Shown here in pieces: positions 16,010 through 25,054 of a stretch of 64,000 bases of DNA. The position numbers and the translations under genes were made by a program. The notes under the pieces were generated by a model. The model was not told the DNA's origin, did not search any database, and saw only the letters and a program-made list of their open reading frames with translations. The stretch covers positions 434,001 to 498,000 of the forward strand of contig LNEC01000017.1 of the NCBI GenBank assembly GCA_001464035.1. Reading direction: 5' to 3'. How positions within the stretch are numbered: position 1 is the first letter of the stretch; every line of letters begins with the position of its first letter. Origin of the DNA: Bradyrhizobiaceae bacterium Ga0074131 (GTDB lineage: Bacteria > Pseudomonadota > Alphaproteobacteria > Rhizobiales > Xanthobacteraceae).

Positions 16010-16419
16010 AACCGATGCTCGAATACAGGGTCAGCGCCAGGCGGCTCGACTCGCATGGCAGCGTCGCCTCTACCAAAGAGGCCGAAATTGTCCTCGATAC
16101 GGATGTCAACGGCCGGCCGGATGCGTTCAATCCGGCGGAACTGTTCCTTGCCGCGATTGCCGCCTGCATGATCAAGGGCATCGAACGGGTGACGCCAATG
16201 ATCAAGTTCGATCTGCGGGGCGTGGAAGTGAAGCTCCACGGTATCCGGCAAGACAGCCCGCCGAAGATGATTTCGGTGGATTACGAACTCATCGTCGATA
16301 CCGACGAAACCGATCAGCGCCTCGAGCTCCTGCATACCAATGTCCGCAAATACGGCACGATCTCGAACACCGTGGCTGCGGCCACGAAGCTGGAAGGCGT
16401 GATCCGGAGGCAGGAGTGA
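16006..16419 (+). CDS. OsmC family protein
   Basis: 137 residues. The OsmC fold is shown by YRVSARRLDSHGSV, FNPAELFLAAIAACMIKGIE (first redox cysteine) and FDLRGVEVKLHG. The C-terminal region ends VRKYGTISNTVAAATKLEG, where the second catalytic cysteine of OsmC/Ohr peroxidases is usually found. Here Y-G-T-I-S stands at that point, so the peroxidase site seems incomplete. The start at 16006 overlaps the upstream stop. Likely role: stress-related hydrolase or thiol protein rather than a standard peroxidase. Confidence 0.85.
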   Translation: MKPMLEYRVSARRLDSHGSVASTKEAEIVLDTDVNGRPDAFNPAELFLAAIAACMIKGIERVTPMIKFDLRGVEVKLHGIRQDSPPKMISVDYELIVDTDETDQRLELLHTNVRKYGTISNTVAAATKLEGVIRRQE

Positions 16420-16451
16420 TTTCCTCCTGACTGCCCGGACACGCGACGGCC

Positions 16452-19013
16452 TCACGTCGGCGCCATGGTTTCCTTGACCTTGGCGACCAGGGCGCTGAGC
16501 GCGAACGGCTTGGCCAGGAAGGCAAACTGCTCGTTTTCCGGCAGGCTCTTGTCGAAGGCCTCTTCCGCATAGCCGGAGACGAAGATGATCTTGAGGTTGG
16601 GATTGCGAATCCGCATCTCCCGCAACAGCGTCGGGCCGTCCATTTCCGGCATCACCACGTCGGACACCACGAGATCGACCGCGCCGTTCTTTTCCTCCAG
16701 CGCCTCCATCGCCTCGATGCCGTTGGAGGCCTCGATCACGCTGTAGCCGCGCGAGCGCAGGCCGCGGGCATTGAGCGAGCGCAGCCCCTCCTCGTCCTCG
16801 ACCAGCAGGATGGTGCCCTGCCCGGTCAGGTCGGCCCGCGGTTTGGGCTCCGCCGGTTGCGCCTTGGCGGCGCCGTGGGCGGCCGCGGGTTCCGGCTGCA
16901 CTTCCTGCTCGGCATGATGCCGCGGCAGGAAGATATGGAACGAGGTGCCCTTGTCGGCTTCGGAGTCCACGTAGATGAAGCCGCCGGTCTGCTTGACGAT
17001 GCCGTATACCGTGGACAGGCCGAGGCCTGTGCCCTTGCCGACTTCCTTGGTCGAGAAGAACGGCTCGAAGATCTTGTCGACGATATCGGCGGGAATGCCG
17101 GTGCCGGTGTCGGCGACGTCGATCCGGACGTAATCCGCCGCCGGCATGCCCTTGTGAGCGAGTTGCCCGGATTCTTCCGTCGTCACATTGGCGGTCCGCA
17201 CCGTCAGCTTGCCGCCATCCGGCATCGCATCGCGGGCGTTGACGGCGAGGTTGACGATCACCTGTTCGAACTGGGAGACGTCGACCTTGACCGGCCATAG
17301 GTCGCGGCCATGCACCAGATCGAGTTTGACCTTTTCGCCGATCAGCCGGCGCAGCAGCATGGTGAGATCGGAAAGCGCGTCGCCGAGATCGAGCACCTGC
17401 GGCCGCAGCGTCTGACGGCGTGAGAAGGCCAGCAGCTGCCGCACCAGCGTCGCGGCGCGGGTGGCGTTCTGCTTGATCTGCATGATGTCCTGGAACGACG
17501 GGTCGGTCGGCTTGTGCGCATTCAGCAGGAAGTCGTTCGCCATCATGATGGCGGAAAGCACGTTGTTGAAGTCGTGGGCGATACCGCCGGCGAGCTGGCC
17601 GACCATGTCCATCTTCTGCGACTGGTTGATCTGGTTCTCCAGCGTGCGCCGCTCGGTGGTCTCCAGCATGTAGACGATGGCGGCTTCGGTTTCGCGCTCG
17701 TCCTCCTCGACCGGGGTGACGAAGAATTGTCCCCAGCGCTCCTTGGGCCCGTCGAGCATCGCCTCGACCGGCGCGATGTCGCCCTGTCCGTCGGCCGCCT
17801 GGTTGATCGCCGCGATCAGCAACTGGCGATCCCTGAGGTTGACGGTACGGAAAATCGACTTGCCGGCGGCGCCTTCTGGACCGAGACTCTGCGCCAGTTT
17901 GGCAAATCGGGCATTGGCGCGGACCACCGCTCCGGCGCGGTCCACCGTCGCGATCGCCATCGGGGTATGGTCGAAAAAGCGCATGAAGCGAACTTCGGCG
18001 GCGCGCTGCGGATCGGAGTGCTCGTCGCGGGCGCGGCTGATCACCAGCGTGCGCGAGGCGCCGGGCGCGCCGTCGGCCCCGAACGCCAGCTTGTGGTAGA
18101 GCCGCACCGGCATGGTCTTGCCGCCGCGCATCCGCAGGTCGATGTCGAACACCTCGGTCCTCACCTCGCCGGGCACCGCTACGATCGAGGTCAGCAGCGA
18201 GGCGCCGTCGCCGGACACGATATCGGTCAGCTTCAGGCCGCCATTGCCGATTTCGGCGAGGTCGTGATCCAGCCAGTTCGCCAGCGTCGCGTTGACATAG
18301 ACGAGGTCGCCGCCGGCATTGACCGAGAAGAACCCGCACGGCGCATGATCGAGATATTCGATCGCATGCTGGAGTTCCTGGAACACGTCTTCCTGCCGTT
18401 CGCGGTCGCGGGTGATGTCGGCGATCGACCACACCGCATATCTCGCCTCGCGCTTGCTCTGGCCGAGGGGGCGGACCCGCATCCGCAGCCAGCGGCCTTG
18501 GCTGCCGTCGGAGCCGGCGATGCGGACCTCTTCCTGCTGCCGCTTGCCTTCGCGCGCCGCCTTGAGCAGGCGGAACACCGCTTCCGAAACGTCGGGATTG
18601 CCGATAAAGACCCGCTCCACCGGGCGAACATCCTGCGCCGTCGCAGCCCCCGTCAGCGCCAGATAGGCAGCATTGGAATAGACCACATGGCCGCGGGAAT
18701 CGGTCACCGCCAGGCCGTCATGGGCGTGATCGGCGATCCGGCTCATCACGGGATCGTCGGCGGTGCGATCGGCGAACCGGATAATGCCGGCAGCGAAGGC
18801 GAACAGGCTGAACAACCCGACCATCGCCAGCAGCGCCAGCAGCCCGAGGATATAGGGCTGCGCCTGAGCCCGGCCGATCGTCATCAGCGCGACCGCCACC
18901 GCAACGATCGCAAAGGCCACCAGCAGCACCAGAACGATGCTGCCGTTCCGCCGCGCCGGCTCCTGGGCGGCGAAGGGCTCTCGCGAGGGATAATTGTCAG
19001 GTTCGGCGGTCAT
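16452..19013 (-). CDS. cckA: CckA hybrid histidine kinase
   Basis: 853 residues. Two transmembrane helices (about 24-47 and 54-79) precede PAS-like domains. The kinase core follows, with H-box GGIAHDFNNVLSAI (His480), N-box VNLAVNARDAM and G-boxes including DTGTGIP and GKGTGLGLSTVYGIV. The receiver domain starts ILLVEDEEGL and has its phospho-acceptor at Asp785 (VVSDVVMPEMDGP) and lysine in FLAKPF. In alphaproteobacteria CckA phosphorylates CtrA through ChpT and so controls flagellar class II genes and the cell cycle. It lies directly after flhB, an order seen in this family. Confidence 0.93.
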   Translation of the reverse strand: MTAEPDNYPSREPFAAQEPARRNGSIVLVLLVAFAIVAVAVALMTIGRAQAQPYILGLLALLAMVGLFSLFAFAAGIIRFADRTADDPVMSRIADHAHDGLAVTDSRGHVVYSNAAYLALTGAATAQDVRPVERVFIGNPDVSEAVFRLLKAAREGKRQQEEVRIAGSDGSQGRWLRMRVRPLGQSKREARYAVWSIADITRDRERQEDVFQELQHAIEYLDHAPCGFFSVNAGGDLVYVNATLANWLDHDLAEIGNGGLKLTDIVSGDGASLLTSIVAVPGEVRTEVFDIDLRMRGGKTMPVRLYHKLAFGADGAPGASRTLVISRARDEHSDPQRAAEVRFMRFFDHTPMAIATVDRAGAVVRANARFAKLAQSLGPEGAAGKSIFRTVNLRDRQLLIAAINQAADGQGDIAPVEAMLDGPKERWGQFFVTPVEEDERETEAAIVYMLETTERRTLENQINQSQKMDMVGQLAGGIAHDFNNVLSAIMMANDFLLNAHKPTDPSFQDIMQIKQNATRAATLVRQLLAFSRRQTLRPQVLDLGDALSDLTMLLRRLIGEKVKLDLVHGRDLWPVKVDVSQFEQVIVNLAVNARDAMPDGGKLTVRTANVTTEESGQLAHKGMPAADYVRIDVADTGTGIPADIVDKIFEPFFSTKEVGKGTGLGLSTVYGIVKQTGGFIYVDSEADKGTSFHIFLPRHHAEQEVQPEPAAAHGAAKAQPAEPKPRADLTGQGTILLVEDEEGLRSLNARGLRSRGYSVIEASNGIEAMEALEEKNGAVDLVVSDVVMPEMDGPTLLREMRIRNPNLKIIFVSGYAEEAFDKSLPENEQFAFLAKPFALSALVAKVKETMAPT

Positions 19014-19193
19014 GCCAGCTGATGCAGCCTGTCGACATTAAGGGTCACGCGCCTGCGCGCGCTGATATGGGCACTGTCCGCGCGCCCGCTCCTGAGTGCC
19101 TGAATCGGACCCGCAAGCGCAAGACCATCGCGCCAGCTATTTCGCCCGCCGCGGTCATTTCCAGCCGGTTCCGGAACCCGGCGAGGGACGGAT

Positions 19194-20273
19194 TCATGCC
19201 GGCCGGCCGGAAAACCCGCGTTTGAGACCCATGACGTAGCCGATAATCTCGGCGACCGCATGATAATGTTCCACCGGGACTTCATCGTCGATTTCAACGG
19301 TCGCGTGCAGGGCCCGCGCCAGCGGCACGTTCTCGACGATTGGAATGTCGTGCTTGCCGGCGATTTCCCGGATCTTGAGCGCCATCGTATCGATGCCCTT
19401 GGCCACGCAGATCGGCGCCGGCATGCCACGCTCGTAGCGAAGCGCCACCGCGTAGTGGGTCGGGTTGGTAATGATCACGGAGGCCTGAGGAACCGCGGCC
19501 ATCATCCGCTTTTTCATGCGCTGTTGGCGCAGCTGCCTGATCTTGCCCTTGATGTGCGGGTCGCCTTCGGACTGCTTGTACTCCATCTTCAGGTCCTGCA
19601 TCGACATCTTCTGCCGCTCGAACCACGTCCGGTACTGGAAGAAAAAATCCCCGATCGCGACGACCGCGAGCATCGCCACCACGGCGCCCATCAGTTGCAG
19701 CGTCAGGCTGGTGGTGACGACCATGATCGCCGCCACATCGAATTGCACCATCGCCTCCAGGCGATAGCGCTCCGGCCACAGCACCGCCGTCATCACGGCG
19801 CCGAGCGCGATCACCTTGAACAGGCCCTTGACGAAATTGGCGGCGCCCTGCTTGCCGAAGATCCGCTTGAATCCGGCGGCGGGCGAGACCTTGTTGAAGG
19901 TCGGCTTCAGCGACTCGGCCGACCACACCAGCCGGTGCTGGATCATATTGCCCGCGATCGCGGCCAGCGCAAACATCAGGAAAGGCACGCCGAGCGCCGC
20001 AATCAGCGCATATCCGAGACTCTGCGACAGCGCCATCAGGCCCGCCCCGTCGGTGCGGATCATCCATGAATTGGCGACCAGATTGCGCAACGGCACCAGG
20101 ATGCCGCCGCCGATCGATCCGGAAAAGGACGACAGCACCAGCGTCGCGCCGGCGAGCACGAACCAGGTATTGACCTCCTGGCTCTTGGCGACGTCGCCTT
20201 TTTCATGGGCGTCATCCAGACGTTTTTGTGTGGGGTCCTCTGTTTTGTCTGAGGAATCGCTCTCATCGGACAT
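19194..20273 (-). CDS. flhB: Flagellar export gate protein FlhB
   Basis: 359 residues. The acidic N-terminus SDKTEDPTQKRLDDAHEKGD is diagnostic. Four membrane helices lie between about 30 and 210, and the cytoplasmic domain contains the autocleavage motif NPTH (VIITNPTHYAVALRYERGM). FlhB switches the export apparatus from rod/hook to filament substrates. The gene ends the minus-strand run flgB-flgC-fliE-fliQ-fliR-flhB and starts 11 bases after fliR. Confidence 0.96.
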   Translation of the reverse strand: MSDESDSSDKTEDPTQKRLDDAHEKGDVAKSQEVNTWFVLAGATLVLSSFSGSIGGGILVPLRNLVANSWMIRTDGAGLMALSQSLGYALIAALGVPFLMFALAAIAGNMIQHRLVWSAESLKPTFNKVSPAAGFKRIFGKQGAANFVKGLFKVIALGAVMTAVLWPERYRLEAMVQFDVAAIMVVTTSLTLQLMGAVVAMLAVVAIGDFFFQYRTWFERQKMSMQDLKMEYKQSEGDPHIKGKIRQLRQQRMKKRMMAAVPQASVIITNPTHYAVALRYERGMPAPICVAKGIDTMALKIREIAGKHDIPIVENVPLARALHATVEIDDEVPVEHYHAVAEIIGYVMGLKRGFSGRPA

Positions 20274-20284
20274 GGTTCAAGCCC

Positions 20285-21055
20285 TCACCTGAGCGGTATC
20301 AGCTGGTGCATGACGCCGGTGAAATATTCGAGGAACGTTCCCATCATGGCGACGAGGACGAGCGCCAGGATCAGGAATCCGGCCAGAATCGACAGCGGCA
20401 CGCCGACGAAATAGACCTGCATCTGCGGCATCAGCCGCGCCAGCACGCCGAGCCCGATATTGAAGACGATGCCGAACACCAGAAAGGGCGCCGAAAGCTG
20501 GATTCCGATCTTGAAGGCAGCGGCGAACGCACGGGTGGCGAGCGAGGCAACATCGCCGCTCGCCATCGCCTCGCCCGGCGAAAAGATCGAGTAGCTGTCG
20601 TTGAGCGCGGCGATCACCAGATGGTGGCTGTCGGTTGCAAACAGCAGCGTCAGGCCGAGGATGGTGAGGAAGTTGCCGATCAGCAGACCCTGCTGCCCCT
20701 GGGTCGGATCCACCGAGGTGACGAATCCGAGGCCGAGCTGCTGGGCGATCACCGATCCGGCGACCTGCAGCGCCGAGAGCGTTACCCGCGCGGTGGCGCC
20801 GAGCACGACGCCGATGACGATTTCGTGCATCATCAACACCAGCAGCGACGTCATCGACTGCATGTCGATGTTGTAGGCCGTGCGGTGCAGCGGCAGGATC
20901 ACCAGCGTCAGCAGCAGCGCGATCCCCAGCTTGATGCGAACCGGGATGTTGGCCTCGCCGAGCCCGGGCAACAGCATGACCATCGCGCCGATGCGGGCAA
21001 ATACCAGCATGAAGGTGGCGGCGAGCGCGGGCAGCAGTGAGATATCGATGCGCAT
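20285..21055 (-). CDS. fliR: Flagellar export protein FliR
   Basis: 256 residues, six hydrophobic segments. FARIGAMVMLLPGLGEANIPVRIK and LGLGFVTSVDPTQGQQ are typical FliR segments, and the end FTGVMHQLIPLR matches the family. FliR joins FliP and FliQ to build the helical export channel. It lies between fliQ (19 bases away) and flhB. Confidence 0.96.
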   Translation of the reverse strand: MRIDISLLPALAATFMLVFARIGAMVMLLPGLGEANIPVRIKLGIALLLTLVILPLHRTAYNIDMQSMTSLLVLMMHEIVIGVVLGATARVTLSALQVAGSVIAQQLGLGFVTSVDPTQGQQGLLIGNFLTILGLTLLFATDSHHLVIAALNDSYSIFSPGEAMASGDVASLATRAFAAAFKIGIQLSAPFLVFGIVFNIGLGVLARLMPQMQVYFVGVPLSILAGFLILALVLVAMMGTFLEYFTGVMHQLIPLR

Positions 21056-21074
21056 GATTCACGCGCATAGTGCC

Positions 21075-21338
21075 TCAACCGCCAATGATTCGCGAAGATA
21101 TCCGCATCATATAGCCGTACAGCGAGTCCGCCATGAACGGCAGCGCCAGCACCAGCGTCACGAAGATCGCCAGAATCTTCGGCACGAACACCAGGGTCTG
21201 TTCCTGGATTTGCGTCAGCGCCTGGAACAGCGACACCACGACGCCGACGACGAGACCGACCACCATCAGCGGCGACGACACGACGACGATGGTCCAGACT
21301 GCATCGCGCGCCACGTCGAGGGTTTCGGCACCGGTCAT
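21075..21338 (-). CDS. fliQ: Flagellar export protein FliQ
   Basis: 87 residues with two membrane helices. VVSSPLMVVGLVVGVVVSLF and ALTQIQEQTLVFVPKI are the standard FliQ sequence features. It is a core subunit of the FliPQR channel. The gene lies between fliE and fliR in the same orientation. Confidence 0.96.
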   Translation of the reverse strand: MTGAETLDVARDAVWTIVVVSSPLMVVGLVVGVVVSLFQALTQIQEQTLVFVPKILAIFVTLVLALPFMADSLYGYMMRISSRIIGG

Positions 21339-21414
21339 GACTGGTCTTTCAATTGGTGTGCGGCGCCGGACAAGCGCACAGGTGCGCCCCCACCGCGCGT
21401 GAATTTCGCATGCA

Positions 21415-21726
21415 TCAGATCGGCATCCGCATGATTTCCTCGTAGGACTGGATCATCCGGTCGCGCACCGACACCAGAGTCGAGACTGCGACGTCGGTTT
21501 CCGCCACGGCGGTCACCACGTCCATCACGTTGGCCTTGCCCGACGTCATCGCCATCGTCTGCGCGTCGGATTTGCGGCCCGCGTCCATCACGCCGCCGAG
21601 CGCCTCCTTGAGCACCGCGCCGAAGGATTGACCGCCACCGGCCTCGGCGCCCTTGTCGGCGCCGACGGGGCTGGTCATGCGGGCAAGTGCGGCGTAGGCG
21701 TTTGCAGCAACTGTAGGTGAAGCCAT
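21415..21726 (-). CDS. fliE: Flagellar hook-basal body protein FliE
   Basis: 103 residues. The conserved C-terminal half has DVVTAVAETDVAVSTLVSVRDRMIQSYEEIMRMPI, the usual FliE ending, preceded by an alanine/glycine-rich N-terminus. FliE joins the MS ring to the proximal rod. It starts 17 bases after flgC. Confidence 0.94.
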   Translation of the reverse strand: MASPTVAANAYAALARMTSPVGADKGAEAGGGQSFGAVLKEALGGVMDAGRKSDAQTMAMTSGKANVMDVVTAVAETDVAVSTLVSVRDRMIQSYEEIMRMPI

Positions 21727-21743
21727 GGTCCGGGGTTCCCTGT

Positions 21744-22169
21744 TCAGGCCTTGAGGATGTCGAGCGTGCGTTGAATCATCCGGCGCGTCGCGCTGATGAT
21801 GTTGAGGTTGGCCTCGTAGGATCGCTGCGCTTCGCGCATGTCGGTCATTTCGATCACCGTATTGACGTTGGGATATTTGACGTTGCCGGCCGCGTCCGCC
21901 GCGGGATTGGAGGGTTCGTATTTGACCCGGAACGCCGACGCGTCGGGCCTGACCCTGCCGAGCGTCACGACCTTGGCATCCAGCGTGCGATCAAGTTCGG
22001 ATGAGAACGTCGGTATCTTGCGGCGATAGGGATCGCCGCCGGCGGACTGTCCGGTGGAATCCGCGTTGGCGATGTTTTCCGAGATCACCCGCATCCGCCC
22101 CGCCTGCGCGCGCAGACCCGAGGTCGCGATGCTCATCGAGCGGGCGAAGTCACTTCCATTGTCGGCCAT
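21744..22169 (-). CDS. flgC: Proximal rod protein FlgC
   Basis: 141 residues. The N-terminal rod motif SISTSGLRAQAGRMRVISENIANADST and the C-terminal helix MREAQRSYEANLNIISATRRMIQRTLDI are those of FlgC. Length is normal. It is exported by the flagellar apparatus and assembles into the rod. It lies between flgB and fliE. Confidence 0.96.
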   Translation of the reverse strand: MADNGSDFARSMSIATSGLRAQAGRMRVISENIANADSTGQSAGGDPYRRKIPTFSSELDRTLDAKVVTLGRVRPDASAFRVKYEPSNPAADAAGNVKYPNVNTVIEMTDMREAQRSYEANLNIISATRRMIQRTLDILKA

Positions 22170-22192
22170 GGTCCGGTTCCTTAGACGTAGCC

Positions 22193-22597
22193 TCAGCGCT
22201 TGCCGATGGCGGTTTTCAGAAGCCCCAGGCTGCGGCTGTAGAGCGAGGTGGCCGCCGCGTAGTCCATCTGGTTGGCGGAGACCTTGAGCATCTGGTCTTC
22301 GAGATTGACGGCGTTGCCGGCGGGCCTGGTATGGAAGCCGCTCTTGCCGTGCTGCGCGAAACTTTCTCCGCCGCCTGCGGGAGCAATGTGGCTGGCGCTG
22401 GTGCGCATCATTGACAGCGATCCCATCGCCGCCGGGCTGGCGCCATTGCGATCAAACTTGGGCTCGACCAGATCGCGCGGCCTGAAATTCGGCGTGTCGG
22501 AATTGGAGATGTTTTCGGCGAGCACGCGCTGGCGCTCCTGGTGCCACTGCATCTTGGTGCGCAGCGCCGACAAGACCGGAAGATCGTTGATAGCCAT
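22193..22597 (-). CDS. flgB: Proximal rod protein FlgB
   Basis: 134 residues. MKWHQ-type N-terminus (LRTKMQWHQERQRVLAENISNSDTPNF) and a C-terminal AATSLYSRSLGLLKTAIGKR helix identify FlgB. It is the first gene of the six-gene minus-strand operon running to flhB. A CtrA-type site lies 67-81 bases upstream. Confidence 0.96.
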   Translation of the reverse strand: MAINDLPVLSALRTKMQWHQERQRVLAENISNSDTPNFRPRDLVEPKFDRNGASPAAMGSLSMMRTSASHIAPAGGGESFAQHGKSGFHTRPAGNAVNLEDQMLKVSANQMDYAAATSLYSRSLGLLKTAIGKR

Positions 22598-22663
22598 CGG
22601 ATCCGCCCCGTTGCCTCCGGGGCACGGCGCCGCTGAGGTAGGCAGAATTTGCCGTGTGTATGG

Positions 22664-22678
22664 TTAACAACGGGTTAA
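22664..22678 (-). promoter_or_regulatory. CtrA-type binding site upstream of flgB
   Basis: TTAACAACGGGTTAA is a full TTAA-N7-TTAA match in the 378-base region between flgB and fliO. CtrA controls early flagellar genes in Caulobacter and relatives, and cckA, which feeds CtrA, is nearby. The position suits a promoter firing into flgB. The rest of the region holds no recognised gene. Confidence 0.65.
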
Positions 22679-22975
22679 GGTCGCAGATCGCGGTGGACAA
22701 CCGGCGATGGTCGGCGCGGATGGCGCTCCCGCTCCCAGCTGAGCGCATTTTTGCCACGAAAGCTGCGTTAACCAGCCGCGACGATCACCGATGGGCGCTC
22801 AGAAGTCGTTTTGGATCAAGCGATTCTTGGTTTATTAAGGCGTGTGGACGGCACTTCTTGCCGTGAGATATTAACGAATGGGCTGATCTTCAGGCTTCTG
22901 TGCCGGAGGTCGGTCCGGTTCCGGTTCGCCGCGGCCGAACGTGATACGTGAAGAAAGCGCTATTGGGGACATAGC

Positions 22976-23914
22976 ATGTCGCAGACACTTTTGTTCTTCT
23001 TCTCGTTCATAGCCGTGCTGGCCCTGATCGGTCTCGCCGCCTGGCTGGTTCGCCGGTTCGCCACCAACCGCCTCGGCGCCAATACCAGTCGTGGGCGGAT
23101 GCCGCGGCTGGCTGTGATCGACGCCGCGGCGGTCGACGGCCGCAGGCGGCTGGTGCTGGTGCGGCGCGACAACATCGAGCATCTCCTCATGATCGGCGGC
23201 CCGACCGACATTGTCGTCGAATCCAACATCGTGCGGGCCATGCCCGGGCGGGAGCCCATGGCGCAACGGCCCGCGGTCGGCGGCACCACCGAGCCGCCGC
23301 CCCGCATCGCGCCGCTGCCCGACGCCGCATGGAGCGAAGCCGACGGCGCCCGCAGCGATATGTCCGACCACGCCGAGCCGCAGATGCCTGAGCCGCCGCC
23401 GCGGCCAGCCCGACCCTCTTTTGCCGACGAGGCGCGCCGCCCGTTGCTTCCGGAACGGCGCCCCGAGCGGGCCGATCGCGCCGATCCCCTGACCGGCTTC
23501 ACGCCGGAACCGCTGGGCGGTCGGCCCGAGCCCCGCCCCGAACTGCGGCCGGAACCGATGCCGTCGCGGGTCACCTCGCGCAGCGAGCCTTTGATGCCGC
23601 GCCCGCCGCGGCCCGAACCGCCGATGGCGCCGACGCGCACCCCCGAGCGGACCGCCGCCCCGCCGCCCCCCGCGCCGCCGCCGCCGGCCCAGTCTACCGC
23701 CGACCAGAATCTCGCCGAGATGGCGCAGCGGCTGGAAGCGGCCCTGCGCCGGCCCGCCGGTGAAACGGCGCCTCCGGTCGCGCCCGAGCCGCCGCAAGGC
23801 CGCGGCGCTCCTCGTAACGAGCCGATAGCGCCGCCGGCGCCAGCGAAGAGCGGCTTTGAGAATCTCGAAGACGAGATGGCGTCCTTGCTGGGCCGTCCAA
23901 AGCCCCCTTCGTGA
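22976..23914 (+). CDS. fliO: FliO-like flagellar export assembly protein, long proline-rich form
   Basis: 312 residues. One N-terminal membrane helix (about 3-25) is followed by the FliO domain: RMPRLAVIDAAAVDGRRRLVLVRRDN then EHLLMIGGPTDIVVESNIV. From about residue 100 the chain is a long arginine/proline/glutamate-rich tail that typical FliO lacks; the extended tail is common in this group. FliO helps assemble the FliPQR complex. Its stop overlaps the fliP GTG start by four bases. Confidence 0.85.
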   Translation: MSQTLLFFFSFIAVLALIGLAAWLVRRFATNRLGANTSRGRMPRLAVIDAAAVDGRRRLVLVRRDNIEHLLMIGGPTDIVVESNIVRAMPGREPMAQRPAVGGTTEPPPRIAPLPDAAWSEADGARSDMSDHAEPQMPEPPPRPARPSFADEARRPLLPERRPERADRADPLTGFTPEPLGGRPEPRPELRPEPMPSRVTSRSEPLMPRPPRPEPPMAPTRTPERTAAPPPPAPPPPAQSTADQNLAEMAQRLEAALRRPAGETAPPVAPEPPQGRGAPRNEPIAPPAPAKSGFENLEDEMASLLGRPKPPS

Positions 23915-24663
23915 GGCCGGCGGCCCTCCCGCGTAGAGTTGTATTTCTCGCCGTATTGACAGCCGCCGGATCGCTGGCCGGTCCGGCTTTCGCGCAAGAT
24001 ATCAGCATCAATCTCGGCGGCGGTGGCGGCGGCGTCACCGAGCGCGCGATCCAGCTGATCGCGCTGTTGACCATCCTGTCGGTCGCGCCGTCGATCCTGA
24101 TCATGATGACGTCGTTCACCCGCATCGTGGTGGTGCTGTCGCTGCTGCGCACCGCGCTGGGCACCGCGACCGCACCGCCGAATTCGGTCATCATCGCGCT
24201 CGCGATGTTCCTGACCGCGTTCGTGATGGGTCCGGTGCTGCAGAAATCCTATGACGACGGCATCAAGCCCCTGATCGCCAACCAGATCGGCGTCGAGGAA
24301 GCGCTGCAGAAGGCCTCGGTGCCGCTGCGCGGCTTCATGCAGAAGAACGTGCGCGAAAAGGACCTGAAACTGTTCATCGACCTGTCGCGCGAGCCGCCCC
24401 CGGCGACGCCCGAGGACCTGTCGCTGCGGATCCTGGTGCCGGCCTTCATGATCTCCGAACTGAAGCGCGCCTTCGAGATCGGCTTCCTGTTGTTCTTGCC
24501 CTTCCTGATCATCGACCTCGTGGTCGCCTCGGTGCTGATGTCGATGGGCATGATGATGCTGCCGCCGGTCGTAGTGTCGCTCCCGTTCAAGCTGATCTTC
24601 TTCGTACTGGTGGACGGTTGGTCGCTGGTGGCGGGGAGTCTGGTGCAAAGTTACGGGGGATAG
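23911..24663 (+). CDS. fliP: Flagellar export protein FliP
   Basis: 250 residues starting at GTG 23911, overlapping the fliO stop. A signal-like N-terminus precedes the mature core: ILTILSVAPSILIMMTSFTRIVVVLSLLR, then PPNSVIIALAMFLT. The C-terminal portion has MSMGMMMLPPVVVSLPFKLIFFVLVDGW. It forms the export gate with FliQ and FliR. A Sec signal peptide on FliP is normal. Confidence 0.96.
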   Translation: MRPAALPRRVVFLAVLTAAGSLAGPAFAQDISINLGGGGGGVTERAIQLIALLTILSVAPSILIMMTSFTRIVVVLSLLRTALGTATAPPNSVIIALAMFLTAFVMGPVLQKSYDDGIKPLIANQIGVEEALQKASVPLRGFMQKNVREKDLKLFIDLSREPPPATPEDLSLRILVPAFMISELKRAFEIGFLLFLPFLIIDLVVASVLMSMGMMMLPPVVVSLPFKLIFFVLVDGWSLVAGSLVQSYGG

Positions 24664-25054
24664 ACCGGCGGCGTGATGATGTTGGAGTTCAGCTCCGACA
24701 CAAATTTGCGAAAATAACCCCATGCAGAGTGGGATCGCCTCGGGCTCGCTCCCGGTGACGGGAATGGCGCTGGCCGTCAGCGGTGACGAACCTTCTGATC
24801 GATGGCTGATCGCTGGCGACGCGGCCTGGTGCAGCGTCGCCGGAGATAGACCGCAGGTTGCTGCCGGCCGGGAGCGAAGGGGTCGTCCGATCCGCTTTTT
24901 GCCTTGCAGGCAGGACAAAAAGGATCATTCTATTCACGTTGTGAGAATTCCTGGGGATCGTTTGCCCCGAAGTGGCTGATCGTCCGGCGTTAGCCGGCAC
25001 GTGAGCGAGCATCCCCTGTTTTGCGGCGCACACCGTTTGGCGAGGAGATGTATT
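24664..25054. other. Intergenic region upstream of the CHAT operon
   Basis: 391 bases between fliP and the CHAT gene. It contains the inverted repeat CTTTTTG ... CAAAAAG (24895-24922), enclosing a smaller GCCT/AGGC dyad, which could be an operator or attenuator. No convincing sigma-70, sigma-54 or EcfG promoter was found, and no gene with a ribosome site. GAGGAG at 25042-25047 sets the start of the CHAT gene. Confidence 0.4.

Noticed and set aside
17514..19022. 502-codon plus-strand frame opposite cckA
   Set aside because: The histidine-kinase motifs are all on the minus strand; the frame is an antisense artefact of codon bias.
22850..22864. GGCACTTCTTGCC as a sigma-54 promoter for fliO
   Set aside because: GG and GC are separated by eight bases instead of ten, so spacing is wrong for sigma-54.
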